Positions 18,014 through 27,314 of a stretch of 64,000 nucleotides of DNA are shown in pieces. Position 1 is the first letter of the stretch. Each line of letters begins with the position of its first letter. Under the pieces are notes generated by a model. It did not search any database. It was not told where the DNA came from and saw nothing but the letters and a program-made list of their open reading frames with translations. The stretch is taken from positions 3,881,870 through 3,945,869 of the forward strand of contig NZ_CP031747.1 of assembly GCF_005311025.1 (NCBI RefSeq), in the 5' to 3' direction. A program made the translations under genes and the position numbers. Origin of the DNA: Alcaligenes faecalis (GTDB lineage Bacteria > Pseudomonadota > Gammaproteobacteria > Burkholderiales > Burkholderiaceae_B).

Positions 18014-18772
18014 TTAAATACAACGGCCGCCGTCTACTTCGATGCAAGTGCCTGTAATGAACTCGGCCTCGTCCGAGGCCAGATACAGCGCTGCCGCTGC
18101 CACGTCCTTGGGTGTGCAAAAACGTCCCAGCGGAATTCCCGCCAAGAAACGGCTGCGGTTTTCCGGCGTATCGGGCATGCCCATGAACTGTTCCAGCAAC
18201 GCCGTGTCACCAATCACCGGATTAATGCAGTTCACCCGGATATTATCCGGCCCCAACTCTGCCGCCATGCCCTTGCTGATGGTCACGACCGCACCTTTGG
18301 TGCCGTTGTACCAGACCAGTCCGGGGCGCGGACGCAAGGCGGCGGTAGACGCAATATTGATGAAAGAGCCCGAGCCCTGGGCGCGCAGATACGGCACAAA
18401 GTGTTTGGCGGTCCAGTAAATGCTTTTCACGTTGACGGCATAGACCAGATCGAACTCGCTTTCGCTGACCTCCAGCAACGGTTTATTGCGATGCGTGGTG
18501 CCCGCATTGTTCACCACAATATGCAGCCCACCGCATTCGCGCAGGGCAATATCCAACAGGGCATGAACTTCGTCCCCTTGCGAGACATCGCAAGCGGCAA
18601 AAATGGCCTGACCACCCTGTGCCTGAATCTGGGCCGCTGCGGCCTGCCCTTGCTCTGCATTCAGGTCGGCAATCAGTACACGCGCTCCTTCGCGTGCAAA
18701 GCGCTGTGCAATGCCCAGGCCAAAACCCGATGCACCGCCCGTCACGATAGCCACTTTGTCTTGCAATCGCAT
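18014..18772 (-). CDS. Short-chain dehydrogenase/reductase (classical SDR)
   Basis: 252 residues. The cofactor motif TGGASGFGLG is at about 11-20, NNAGT in the middle, the catalytic Ser in NIASTAAL, and YNGTK supplies Tyr and Lys. The acidic residue after beta2 (LIADLN) suggests NAD(H). It resembles the 3-oxoacyl-ACP reductase/glucose dehydrogenase group; substrate not determinable. The aldehyde dehydrogenase gene lies upstream on the same strand, so the pair could oxidise an alcohol in two steps. AAGGAG lies before the ATG. Confidence 0.86.
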   Translation of the reverse strand: MRLQDKVAIVTGGASGFGLGIAQRFAREGARVLIADLNAEQGQAAAAQIQAQGGQAIFAACDVSQGDEVHALLDIALRECGGLHIVVNNAGTTHRNKPLLEVSESEFDLVYAVNVKSIYWTAKHFVPYLRAQGSGSFINIASTAALRPRPGLVWYNGTKGAVVTISKGMAAELGPDNIRVNCINPVIGDTALLEQFMGMPDTPENRSRFLAGIPLGRFCTPKDVAAAALYLASDEAEFITGTCIEVDGGRCI

Positions 18773-18800
18773 GTTTGTCTCCTTCTGCTTTTTATATAGA

Positions 18801-18823
18801 AATGGCGGCTTTGCGCCGCCATT
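18801..18823 (-). terminator. Hairpin between aldehyde dehydrogenase and SDR genes
   Basis: Perfect 9-bp GC-rich stem (18801-18809 with 18815-18823), 5-base loop; the - strand tail is AT-rich (TTTCTATATAAAAA). May partly terminate transcription from the dehydrogenase gene. Confidence 0.5.
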
Positions 18824-18908
18824 GGTGAAACCTGTTTAGCGTTCAGCTGCCATGCTGCCAGAAAACCGGAACCGCCACAGCCGCGCTAACCCCTAAATAC
18901 CCCTACGA

Positions 18909-20351
18909 TCAGCTGGCCGCATGACGTAGCGCAACCGTTTTCAGGGAAGTCAGGGCGTACAAGGCTTCAAAGCCCTTCTCGCGGCCTATGCCGGACTGGC
19001 CGGTTCCACCAAAAGGCAGTTCCACCCCGCCTGCCGCACCGTAATTATTCACAAAGACCTGCCCGGCTCGCAGTTGCCGGGCCATACGCACTTGACGAGC
19101 CCCGTCGCGGGTCCAGACCCCGGCCACCAAACTGTAAGGCGTGCCATTGGCCATGGCGATGGCTTCTTCCTCTGTACCGAAGGGCTGGGCCACCAGAACA
19201 GGACCGAAGATTTCCTCCTGCGCCAGACGATGTTCAACAGGCACATGGCCCAATAAAACAGGCACTTGGTAAAAACCGCCTGCGGGGGCCTTGGAGTCCA
19301 GCTTGCCTTGCGCCAGCACCACAATGCCGTCCTGGTCCAGATTTTCCAGATAGGAACGCACCCGCGCTTGCTGCTGCGCGCTGATCAGGGGACCGCAATC
19401 CAGATTGTCGCTGGCCGCCCCGGTCAGCAGCGCCTTGAAGGCTTCGGCCAGACGCTCGGTAAAGTCGCCATAAATAGCGCGCTGAATCAACACTCGACTC
19501 CCTGCCGAGCAAGTCTGCCCTGCGTTCTGCACAATCGCATTGACCACGACCGGCAAAGCAGCATCCAGATCCGCATCCGAGAACACGACTTGTGGAGACT
19601 TGCCGCCCAGCTCCAAGGTGACCGGCACAAAATTCTGCGCTGCTTGCAAGGCCACCTGACGGCCTGTGCCGGGAGAGCCAGTAAAGGAAATGTGATTGAT
19701 ATCCGGATGAGCAGACAGAGCCTGCCCGGCTTCACTACCCAGCCCCGTGCAGATGTTGAGCACACCCGCCGGCAAACCTGCTTCGTGCAACAACTCGGCC
19801 ACGCGCAGCAAGGACAGGCTGGCATCCTCGGCCGGTTTCACCACGCAGGTATTACCCGCAGCCAGGGACGCGGCTACGCTGCGCCCGAAGATCTGCAAGG
19901 GGTAGTTCCAGGGGATGATGTGCGCGGTCACTCCCAAGGGTTCACGCAAGGTGAACGCCGTCATCTCCCAGCCCAGCGGGATGGTTTGACCATGCAGCTT
20001 GTCCACAGCGCCCGCATAGAACTCAAAATAGCGGACAATGGCAGCAGCATCGGACTGGGCCTGACGCAAAGGCTTGCCGGTATCGCGAGACTCCAGCCGC
20101 GCCAGCTCCTCTCGGGCATCAGACAGAGTTCGAGCGCAACGCAACAATAACTGGCTGCGTTGGGCGGCCGTCAGACGGCTCCACGGCCCCTGGCTGGCAC
20201 GTCGGGCGGCCTGTACGGCCCAATCAACATCCACCTCGGACGATTGCGCCAAGCGGGCGAAGGTCTCGCCTGTGGAGGGGTCGATAACCGGTAGCAAACC
20301 ACCGCCCTCCGCGCCAAGTTGCTGTCCGTCAATCCAATTGCGACACTCCAT
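18909..20351 (-). CDS. NAD(P)-dependent aldehyde dehydrogenase (betaine-aldehyde dehydrogenase-like)
   Basis: 480 residues of the ALDH superfamily. IIPWNYPLQ, TGSPGTGRQV, the general-base Glu in LELGGKSPQVVF and the nucleophile Cys in NAGQTCSAGSR are intact, as is EEIFGPVL. The ATG at 20351 starts at the usual MECRNWIDG-type N-terminus; a longer in-frame start would run into the divergent gene's control region. The closest pattern is BetB/gamma-aminobutyraldehyde or aromatic aldehyde dehydrogenases; the substrate is not known. The SDR gene follows. Confidence 0.88.
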   Translation of the reverse strand: MECRNWIDGQQLGAEGGGLLPVIDPSTGETFARLAQSSEVDVDWAVQAARRASQGPWSRLTAAQRSQLLLRCARTLSDAREELARLESRDTGKPLRQAQSDAAAIVRYFEFYAGAVDKLHGQTIPLGWEMTAFTLREPLGVTAHIIPWNYPLQIFGRSVAASLAAGNTCVVKPAEDASLSLLRVAELLHEAGLPAGVLNICTGLGSEAGQALSAHPDINHISFTGSPGTGRQVALQAAQNFVPVTLELGGKSPQVVFSDADLDAALPVVVNAIVQNAGQTCSAGSRVLIQRAIYGDFTERLAEAFKALLTGAASDNLDCGPLISAQQQARVRSYLENLDQDGIVVLAQGKLDSKAPAGGFYQVPVLLGHVPVEHRLAQEEIFGPVLVAQPFGTEEEAIAMANGTPYSLVAGVWTRDGARQVRMARQLRAGQVFVNNYGAAGGVELPFGGTGQSGIGREKGFEALYALTSLKTVALRHAAS

Positions 20352-20426
20352 GACCGCCTCCAATGCTATTGTTATCTCAGCCAATCGAGCTTTGCTCGAG
20401 ATCATTCTACTCAAGGACCTGCTGCT

Positions 20427-21269
20427 TTGGACTCTCGACAACGTACTTTGCTCTTAGCGGGCGCTGGCGATCTGGGCACCCGCACCGGGATGCTGGCCCG
20501 CCATCACGAATGGCCGGTGATCGGCCTGCGCCGTCATGTTCCCCTGGACGATCACAGCGGGATCGAATGGGTGGAAGCTGATCTGAGCGAGCCCACCTCC
20601 CTGCGCCTGAAGCACCGTAAAATCACCCACGTACTTTACGCCGTCTCTCCCGACCAGCGTAGCCAGGCTGCTTATGAGCGGGTATTTCTGCACGGTCTGG
20701 AAAACCTGCTCAACGAGCTGGACCTGAAAGCCCTGAAACGCTTTGTCTTTGTATCGTCCAGCGCCGTCTACGGGCCGAGCACTGAATGGGTGGACGAGAA
20801 CTCGCCCACAGAGCCTACGCAATTCAATGGCCGAGTACTGCTGGAGGCCGAGCAGCTGCTGCACCACCGCATCCCGGCCCAAGCCGTCGTCATCCGCCCC
20901 AGCGGCCTGTACGGGCCAGGGCGTACTCAATTACTGGACCGCCTGCGTGAAGGCCGTGCCACCGTGCCGGACGACCCGGAGCACTGGGCCAACCGCCTGC
21001 ATATTGAAGACGCCGCGCGCGCCTGCTGGCACCTGCTGCGCACTCCCGCGCCCTTCCCTTGCTACATAGGTACGGACAGCCGCCCTTACCGGATTACTGA
21101 GCTTTACGACGGACTGGCGGATCTGCTGGAAGTAGCCCACCCCGAACGGCGTCAGTCCAACGAAGGTGGCAAGCGCCTGAGCAACCAGCGACTGCTGGAC
21201 AGCGGCTTTCAGCTGGACTGGCCCGACGCCCTACAGGGGTATGCACAGTTGATTAAAGATGGGGCGTAA
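20427..21269 (+). CDS. NAD(P)-dependent epimerase/dehydratase-type protein, YeeZ-like
   Basis: Extended-SDR-type protein of about 280 residues. It begins with LLLAGAGDLGTRTG, an atypical nucleotide-binding loop, and has FVSSSAVYGPS and VIRPSGLYGPGR. The characteristic YxxxK is replaced by a region without an obvious Tyr (QFNGRVLLEAEQ), as in YeeZ-like members. The TTG at 20427 is chosen: it has TCAAGGA nine bases upstream, and the protein fold starts directly after it. Divergent from the aldehyde dehydrogenase. Confidence 0.78.
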   Translation: MDSRQRTLLLAGAGDLGTRTGMLARHHEWPVIGLRRHVPLDDHSGIEWVEADLSEPTSLRLKHRKITHVLYAVSPDQRSQAAYERVFLHGLENLLNELDLKALKRFVFVSSSAVYGPSTEWVDENSPTEPTQFNGRVLLEAEQLLHHRIPAQAVVIRPSGLYGPGRTQLLDRLREGRATVPDDPEHWANRLHIEDAARACWHLLRTPAPFPCYIGTDSRPYRITELYDGLADLLEVAHPERRQSNEGGKRLSNQRLLDSGFQLDWPDALQGYAQLIKDGA

Positions 21270-21279
21270 AGCGCAGCCC

Positions 21280-21531
21280 ATGCTCTATCCACTCCACGTG
21301 CACAAGGATGAACATAGCGCCTATGGCGGGCGCTTCCCCGACTTCCCAGGCTGTTTTACAGCAACTGATGAATTACAGAATCTTGCTCGGGCTGCCCAAG
21401 AAGCGGTTAAGGCACACTGCTTCGGTGATAGCTCCCCCCTCCCCTCACCGACCACACCTGAAGACTGGTTAGAGCACGAGGGCTATAAAGAGGGATTTTG
21501 GATGATGGTCGATATTGATCTATCCAAGTAG
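21280..21531 (+). CDS. HicB-like antitoxin domain protein (orphan)
   Basis: 83 residues with the HicB-like N-terminal fold: YPLHVHKDEHSAYGGRFPDFPGCFTATD, then a helical LARAAQEAVKAH. In HicAB systems such proteins neutralise the HicA RNase and repress the operon. No HicA-type gene (about 60 residues) is found on either side: the upstream gene ends 10 bases earlier and a terminator lies 16 bases downstream. An upstream in-frame ATG at 21259 overlaps the previous gene and is disfavoured. Confidence 0.75.
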   Translation: MLYPLHVHKDEHSAYGGRFPDFPGCFTATDELQNLARAAQEAVKAHCFGDSSPLPSPTTPEDWLEHEGYKEGFWMMVDIDLSK

Positions 21532-21546
21532 GCAAAAAACAAAAAA

Positions 21547-21575
21547 GCCAGCCAACTTTCGTTGACTGGCTTTTT
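21547..21575. terminator. Bidirectional terminator between hicB-like gene and pgk
   Basis: 10-bp stem with one mismatch (21547-21556 with 21561-21570), 4-base loop, TTTTT on the right and AAAAAA on the left. It serves both converging genes. Confidence 0.88.
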
Positions 21576-21595
21576 CTGACGAAGCAAAGACTGGC

Positions 21596-22786
21596 TTAAG
21601 CCTTGTCTTCCAACGCAGCCACGGCTGGCAAGCGCTTGCCTTCCAGGAATTCCAGGAAGGCACCGCCGCCGGTGGAGATGTAGTCCACATCTTCGCCGAT
21701 ATTGAACTGGGCAATCGCTGCCAGAGTGTCGCCACCGCCCGCAATCGAGAAGGCCTTGGAGCCTGCAATCGCGCGCGACAGGGTTTCGGTGCCTTGTGCG
21801 AAAGCCGGGAACTCGAACACGCCCAGAGGGCCGTTCCAGACCACGGTGCCAGCCTTGGCAATGATGTCAGCGATCTGCTGAGCCGTTTGCGGGCCCACGT
21901 CCAGAATCATGTCATCGTCCTGAACCTGATCAGCAGCCTTGATTTCAGCCGCTGCATCAGCGGCAAAGGACTTGGCGCACACCACATCCACAGGGATAGG
22001 CACCTCGGCACCGCGCTCTTTCATGATGCGGATCACTTCACGGGCTTCTTCCAACTGGCTTTCTTCCACCAGGGATTTGCCCACGGACAGGCCACTAGCC
22101 ATCATGAAGGTATTGGCAATGCCGCCACCGACCACCAGTTGGTCAACCTTTTCAGCCAAAGCGCGCAGGATGGACAGTTTGGTGGACACCTTGGCACCAC
22201 CCACAATCGCGACCAGAGGACGGGCAGGCTGGTTCAGGGCACGGCCCAAGGCCTTCAACTCGGCTTCCAGCAAAGGACCGGCACAAGCCACGGGAGCAAA
22301 GCGGGCGATACCTTCGGTAGTCGCTTCAGCACGGTGAGCCGTACCAAAGGCGTCGTTTACGTAAACGTCACACAAGGCTGCCATTTTGCGAGCCAACTCG
22401 GGATCGTTCTTCTTTTCCCCCACATTGCAGCGGCAGTTCTCCAGCAAGACCACTTGACCGGGCGACACTTGCACGCCATCCAGCCAATTGCGACGCAGCT
22501 CAACGGGCATGCCCAGCAACTCGGACAAACGTTGCACCACGGGCTCCAGCGAATCCACAGGCTGGCACTCGCCTTCTTTAGGGCGACCCAGGTGAGACGT
22601 GACCATCACCGCAGCGCCGGCATCCAGCGCCATGCGAATGGCAGGCACCGAGGCACGCACGCGCGTATCTTCGGTGATACGTCCGTCTTGCAGGGGGACA
22701 TTCAGATCAGAGCGGATAAATACCCGCTTGCCTCGCAGCGCGTCCGTTTCGGCCAACGCAGACAAGGTCTTGATGCTTGTAGACAT
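21596..22786 (-). CDS. pgk: Phosphoglycerate kinase
   Basis: 396 residues. [28 protein letters not shown], the [11 protein letters not shown] segment, WNGPLGVFE and GGGDT are all present. It forms ATP from 1,3-bisphosphoglycerate in glycolysis. It is the last gene of tkt-gap-pgk on the - strand, separated from gap by a GC-rich hairpin, and ends at a shared terminator. Confidence 0.97.
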   Translation of the reverse strand: MSTSIKTLSALAETDALRGKRVFIRSDLNVPLQDGRITEDTRVRASVPAIRMALDAGAAVMVTSHLGRPKEGECQPVDSLEPVVQRLSELLGMPVELRRNWLDGVQVSPGQVVLLENCRCNVGEKKNDPELARKMAALCDVYVNDAFGTAHRAEATTEGIARFAPVACAGPLLEAELKALGRALNQPARPLVAIVGGAKVSTKLSILRALAEKVDQLVVGGGIANTFMMASGLSVGKSLVEESQLEEAREVIRIMKERGAEVPIPVDVVCAKSFAADAAAEIKAADQVQDDDMILDVGPQTAQQIADIIAKAGTVVWNGPLGVFEFPAFAQGTETLSRAIAGSKAFSIAGGGDTLAAIAQFNIGEDVDYISTGGGAFLEFLEGKRLPAVAALEDKA

Positions 22787-22813
22787 GATTTTTTGTTCTG
22801 GGAATTAACGTGA

Positions 22814-22837
22814 CAGGGGCGGGAAATCCCGCCCCTG
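22814..22837 (-). promoter_or_regulatory. GC-rich hairpin between gap and pgk
   Basis: Perfect 10-bp stem (22814-22823 with 22828-22837) with a 4-base AAAT/ATTT loop and no T-run, 12 bases after the gap stop. More like an mRNA-stabilising or partial-attenuation hairpin than a terminator. Confidence 0.55.
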
Positions 22838-22848
22838 CTATTCAGATC

Positions 22849-23862
22849 TTACTTGGCCGACATCAGTGCGATGGTGCTGTCGAGCATGCGAATGGAGAAG
22901 GCCCATTCGTTGTCGTACCAGGCAGCCACTTTAACCATATTGCCGCCGGTCACCTTGGTCAGCAGGGAGTCAACCGTGCTGGAGGCGGTAGTGTGGTTGA
23001 AGTCGATGGAAACCAGAGGCTCGGTGCAGTAGTCCAGAATGCCCTTCATGGCGCCTTCCGAAGCGGCTTTCAGAATACCGTTCACTTCTTCAACGCTGGT
23101 GTTGCGGCTGGCCACGAAAGTCAGGTCAACCATGGACACGTTGATGGTGGGAACGCGCACGGCGTAACCGTCCAGCTTGCCATTCAGTTCTGGCAGCACC
23201 AGACCCACGGCAGCCGCTGCGCCGGTCTTGGTGGGGATCATGCTGCTGGTGGCCGAACGGGCACGGCGCATGTCCTTGTGACGCACGTCGGTCAGAACCT
23301 GGTCGTTGGTGTAAGCGTGGATGGTGGTCATCAGACCGCTGACCACACCCAGTTCCTTGTGCAAAGGAGCAACCAGGGGAGCCAAACAGTTGGTGGTGCA
23401 CGATGCGTTGGAGATAACGGTATCGGTGCTCTTCAGAATGTCGTGGTTCACGCCGTACACGATGGTGGCGTCCACATCCTTGCCACCGGGGGCCGAGATG
23501 ATGACTTTCTTGGCACCGGCTTGAATGTGCTCACCAGCCTTTTCCTTGGTGGTGAAAGCGCCGGTACATTCCAGCACTACGTCCACACCCAGCTCAGCCC
23601 AAGGCAGGGTCAGCGCATCGCGCTGGCTCAGCAGGCGGATACGGTCGCCGTTGACCACCAGATGATCGCCATCCAGCGACACATCAGCGTTGAAACGGCC
23701 ATGCACGGAGTCATAGCGAGTCAGGTGTTCGTTGATCTCGGCACCGCCCGAGGCGTTGATGGCCACGATCTCGATATCGTGTTTTTTGCCGTACTCGTAG
23801 TGGGCACGCAAGATCATGCGGCCGATACGACCATAACCATTGATTGCGACGCGAATCGTCAT
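22849..23862 (-). CDS. gap: Glyceraldehyde-3-phosphate dehydrogenase, type I
   Basis: 337 residues. NGYGRIG at 8-14, the catalytic Cys155 in [12 protein letters not shown], and WYDNEW near the C-terminus are typical. The residue after INx in the second strand is Ala37 within [11 protein letters not shown]-preferring enzymes normally have Asp there, so cofactor preference is uncertain (see findings). The ATG at 23862 has GGAG six bases upstream; an upstream TTG adds four residues. It starts 12 bases after the tkt stop. Confidence 0.95.
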   Translation of the reverse strand: MTIRVAINGYGRIGRMILRAHYEYGKKHDIEIVAINASGGAEINEHLTRYDSVHGRFNADVSLDGDHLVVNGDRIRLLSQRDALTLPWAELGVDVVLECTGAFTTKEKAGEHIQAGAKKVIISAPGGKDVDATIVYGVNHDILKSTDTVISNASCTTNCLAPLVAPLHKELGVVSGLMTTIHAYTNDQVLTDVRHKDMRRARSATSSMIPTKTGAAAAVGLVLPELNGKLDGYAVRVPTINVSMVDLTFVASRNTSVEEVNGILKAASEGAMKGILDYCTEPLVSIDFNHTTASSTVDSLLTKVTGGNMVKVAAWYDNEWAFSIRMLDSTIALMSAK

Positions 23863-23874
23863 GTCAGACTCCAA

Positions 23875-25920
23875 TTACAAAATTTCTTGAACGGCCGCAG
23901 CGACCTTCTCTGCTGTCAGACCAAAATGCTTGAACAGGACGCCAGCCGGGGCGGATTCGCCGTAAGTATCGATACCCACTACAGCGCCTTCCAGGCCCAC
24001 GTACTTGAACCACAGACCTGTGGTACCGGCTTCAACCGCAACACGCGGGATGCCGGGTGTCAGGACCTGATCACGCCACTGCTTGTCCTGCGCGTCGAAC
24101 AGGTTGGTACAAGGCATGGACACCACACGGGTCGCAATACCTTGCTGAGCCAACTGCTCCTGTGCTTGCAGCGCCAAACCCACTTCCGAGCCAGTTGCCA
24201 TGATGATGGCGCGCGCATCTTGCGCATCACGCAGCACGTAGCCACCACGACGGATGTTCTGGATGGTTTGCGCATCGCGCTCGACGAAAGGCAGATTCTG
24301 GCGCGACAAGAGCAAGGCGCTAGGACCACCGTCCTGTACGTCCATACCGATGCTGGTAGGACGCTCGACCGAGCAAGCCCAGGCCACCGCCGTTTCCGTG
24401 GTGTCGCAAGGACGCCAGACATGCAGGTTGGGGATCAAACGCAGGCTGTTGGCGTGCTCGATGGACTGGTGTGTCGGACCGTCTTCGCCCAGACCGATGG
24501 AGTCGTGGGTGAATACGTGCACAACACGCTGCTTCATCAAGGCAGCCATACGGATGGCGTTGCGCGAGTAGTCGGAGAAAGTCAGGAAGGTGCCGCCAAA
24601 AGGCAGGTAACCACCGTGCAGAGCCAGACCATTCATAATGGCGGCCATACCGAATTCACGTACACCGTAGTTGATGTGGCGACCGAAATGCACACCGTCG
24701 GCGTGGGCGCGAACCGCTTCGGCACCCTTCCAGTCGGTGAAGTTCGAGCCGGTCAGGTCAGCCGAGCCACCCAGCATTTCTGGCAGCACATTGACCAAAG
24801 CGCTAATGGCCAATTGCGAGGCTTTACGCGACGCAATGGTTTCGGCCTTCTGAGCGGTTTCTTCAATAAAGGCCTGTACTTTGGCGCTGTAGTCGGCAGG
24901 CAGCTCGCCTTTCAGACGGCGAGCCAGTTCTGCGGCCAGTTCAGGGTAAGCCTGGCTGTAAGCGTCAAAGCGCTTTTGCCATTCCGCTTGCTGGGCGCCG
25001 CCTTTTTCGCGGCAATCCCAACCTTGGTAGACTTCCTGAGGAATTTCAAACGGTCCGTGGTTCCAGTCCAGTGCTGCACGGGTGGCGGCAATTTCATCAG
25101 CGCCCAGTGGGGCACCGTGAACCTTCTCGGAACCGGCGGCGTTAGGAGCACCCTTGCCGATCACGGTACGGCAGCAAATCAGGGTAGGACCCGTGCCCTC
25201 TTTCGCGTTGCGGCGAGCCTGTTCAATCGCGCTATTGATCGAAGCGGCATCGTGGCCGTCAACCGCGCGTATCACGTTCCAGCCGTAGCTTTCAAAACGG
25301 GCGGGCGTATCGTCACCAAACCAGTTCTCGACCTTACCGTCGATGGAGATGCCGTTGTCGTCGTACATCACGACCAGCTTGGACAGTTTCCAGGTACCGG
25401 CCAAGGAGCAAGCCTCGTGCGAGATACCTTCCATCAAACAGCCGTCGCCAGCGAAAACCCAGGTCAGGTGGTCGACCACATCGTGGCCTTCGCGGTTGAA
25501 CTCGCGCGCCAACAAGGCTTCAGCCAATGCGAAGCCAACAGCATTGCCCAAACCCTGGCCCAAAGGACCTGTGGTGGTTTCCACGCCCGCGGTAATACCC
25601 ACTTCAGGGTGGCCGGGAGTGCGTGAATGCATCTGACGGAAGTTGCGCAGCTCGTCCATGGGCAGGTCGTAGCCACTAAGGTGCAACAAAGCGTAGATCA
25701 GCATGGAACCGTGGCCGTTTGACAACACAAAACGGTCGCGATCAAACCAGGCAGGGTCGGCAGGGTTGTGTTTCAGGTGCCGGGACCAGAGAACCTGGGC
25801 GATATCGGCCATGCCCATGGGCGCACCGGGGTGGCCCGAATTAGCTTGTTGCACGGCATCCATAGACAAGGCACGGACGGCATTGGCTAGGGTTTTATCA
25901 GAGGCTGACGCAATATCCAT
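23875..25920 (-). CDS. tkt: Transketolase
   Basis: TPP enzyme of the pentose-phosphate (or Calvin) cycle; 681 residues. GHPGAPMG at 29-36, the thiamine-binding [17 protein letters not shown]-region equivalents and the transketolase signature [16 protein letters not shown] are present. The ATG at 25920 starts at the conserved N-terminus; a TTG ten codons upstream is possible. First gene of tkt-gap-pgk and divergent from rsmE. Confidence 0.96.
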   Translation of the reverse strand: MDIASASDKTLANAVRALSMDAVQQANSGHPGAPMGMADIAQVLWSRHLKHNPADPAWFDRDRFVLSNGHGSMLIYALLHLSGYDLPMDELRNFRQMHSRTPGHPEVGITAGVETTTGPLGQGLGNAVGFALAEALLAREFNREGHDVVDHLTWVFAGDGCLMEGISHEACSLAGTWKLSKLVVMYDDNGISIDGKVENWFGDDTPARFESYGWNVIRAVDGHDAASINSAIEQARRNAKEGTGPTLICCRTVIGKGAPNAAGSEKVHGAPLGADEIAATRAALDWNHGPFEIPQEVYQGWDCREKGGAQQAEWQKRFDAYSQAYPELAAELARRLKGELPADYSAKVQAFIEETAQKAETIASRKASQLAISALVNVLPEMLGGSADLTGSNFTDWKGAEAVRAHADGVHFGRHINYGVREFGMAAIMNGLALHGGYLPFGGTFLTFSDYSRNAIRMAALMKQRVVHVFTHDSIGLGEDGPTHQSIEHANSLRLIPNLHVWRPCDTTETAVAWACSVERPTSIGMDVQDGGPSALLLSRQNLPFVERDAQTIQNIRRGGYVLRDAQDARAIIMATGSEVGLALQAQEQLAQQGIATRVVSMPCTNLFDAQDKQWRDQVLTPGIPRVAVEAGTTGLWFKYVGLEGAVVGIDTYGESAPAGVLFKHFGLTAEKVAAAVQEIL

Positions 25921-26114
25921 TAGAAGCTCATTGGGGCGGCGGCGCGACAATTCCGACAGGCGGACGGCTCACGGCCCTGATTAGTTTATAAAACGCGCTA
26001 TTTTAGCATTGCTGGCGCTAAATCGCCCCCACTTGAGCTGGGGCCTTGCGCTTTCTCCCCGAAGCCTGGGTACGGTATGCTTGTGCGGTTTTTTATGCTT
26101 GATGGTGTCTTGAT

Positions 26115-26843
26115 ATGGCAGCTCCCCGTTTCTACCACCCCCTGGACTTGACGGCCCAGACCGAGATCGCCCTGCCCGAGGCTCTGGCGCATCACGCTAT
26201 CCGGGTGCTGCGTTTGAAGGACGGTCAGGACATTGTCCTGTTTGACGGGCGCGGAACCCAGTATCCCGCCACCTTGCGCATTGATGGCAAAAAGGGCTTT
26301 GCCAGCCTGGGCGATGCCCAAACACCTGTCCGCGAGCTGGCCGGTCGCATAACGGTGCTGCAAGGCATTGCCTCCAGCGACAAGATGGACTGGATTATTG
26401 AAAAAGCCGTGGAAATGGGCGTCAGCCGGTTTGTGCCGATTCGCGCGCAACGTAGCGTGCTGCAACTGAACGCGGAGCGACAGGCCAAGCGTATGGGCCA
26501 TTGGCAAAGAGTGATTGAGTCGGCCAGCGAGCAGTGTGGTCGCAACCGCTTGATGGAACTGTCAGCGCCGCTGACATTGGCCGAATATTTCCGCGAGGCG
26601 GAAACTGGCCTGCATCTGTTCTGTGATCCCGATGCGCCCCAGCAATTGGCGCAGGCCATCGGACCGCAAGATCAGGCCATGACTATCTTGATTGGCCCCG
26701 AAGGCGGGTGGTCGCCCGAAGAGCAGAAGGTGGCACTGGGTGCCCAGGCTCAGGCGATTCGTTTCGGGCTCCGCGTGCTGCGAACCGAAACCGCCGCCTT
26801 GGCGCTGACAGCAGCGATCAGCGCCTTGCAAGGCTGGGAATAA
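26115..26843 (+). CDS. rsmE: 16S rRNA m3U1498 methyltransferase
   Basis: SPOUT methyltransferase acting on the small ribosomal subunit. 242 residues: an N-terminal PUA-like region (HHAIRVLRLKDGQDIVLFDGRG), then the knotted domain with SDKMDWIIEKAVEMGV, ESASEQCGRNRLM, LIGPEGGWSPEE and LRTETAAL at the end. Divergent from tkt and convergent with the barstar-like gene, whose stop is 3 bases away. Confidence 0.94.
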   Translation: MAAPRFYHPLDLTAQTEIALPEALAHHAIRVLRLKDGQDIVLFDGRGTQYPATLRIDGKKGFASLGDAQTPVRELAGRITVLQGIASSDKMDWIIEKAVEMGVSRFVPIRAQRSVLQLNAERQAKRMGHWQRVIESASEQCGRNRLMELSAPLTLAEYFREAETGLHLFCDPDAPQQLAQAIGPQDQAMTILIGPEGGWSPEEQKVALGAQAQAIRFGLRVLRTETAALALTAAISALQGWE

Positions 26844-26846
26844 GGC

Positions 26847-27314
26847 TTATTCTTCGTCCTGGCTGGAGTAGGAAGCAGGGGTCTCACCCGGTTCAGGGTC
26901 AGGATGCTTGCCGGCGTGCAGAACGACACATACAAAACGGCGCTCGTTATTCGAGGCCCAGGCATGCACATCTTCACACACGCCCAAAATAGCCTGGGCG
27001 TCTTTTTCCAACGCAGGATCACCACTGTGCAGATTGTCCAGCCACAGGGCCAGGCCTGCTTTCTGATCCAGCACGGTGTCACACAGGCAATCGTAGAGCG
27101 CATCCAGATTGCCACCAAAAAATTCAGGGTAATCGACAGCCTTGGCGACTGCTCGCAGCACAGCGGAACGATTGCGCGCACGATCGCAACTTACTTCCAG
27201 GGCGGTAAGCCCCTGGTCCTGTGCCTGCTCCAGAAAATCAGCAGCCGTCAGGCCCGTTGCGTCGAGCACACCGCCTTGTTGCAAAGCTTCTTGCAAAGTC
27301 AGGGATTGGCTCAT
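26847..27314 (-). CDS. Barstar-family protein
   Basis: 155 residues, longer than the ~90-residue barstar of Bacillus. The core pattern is at residues about 61-105: DYPEFFGGNLDALYDCL, then WLDNLHS. Barstar-fold proteins inhibit barnase-type RNases, but many chromosomal homologues have no known partner, and no barnase gene is visible nearby. A poorly conserved acidic tail (PEPGETPASYSSQDEE) ends the protein. Its ATG overlaps the patatin stop by one base (TGATG), so translation is probably coupled. Confidence 0.8.
   Translation of the reverse strand: MSQSLTLQEALQQGGVLDATGLTAADFLEQAQDQGLTALEVSCDRARNRSAVLRAVAKAVDYPEFFGGNLDALYDCLCDTVLDQKAGLALWLDNLHSGDPALEKDAQAILGVCEDVHAWASNNERRFVCVVLHAGKHPDPEPGETPASYSSQDEE

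Noticed and set aside
22810-25626. A 938-codon + strand frame opposite gap and tkt
   Set aside because: It has no family features and lies fully antisense to two clearly identified genes; high-GC codon use commonly leaves such frames open.
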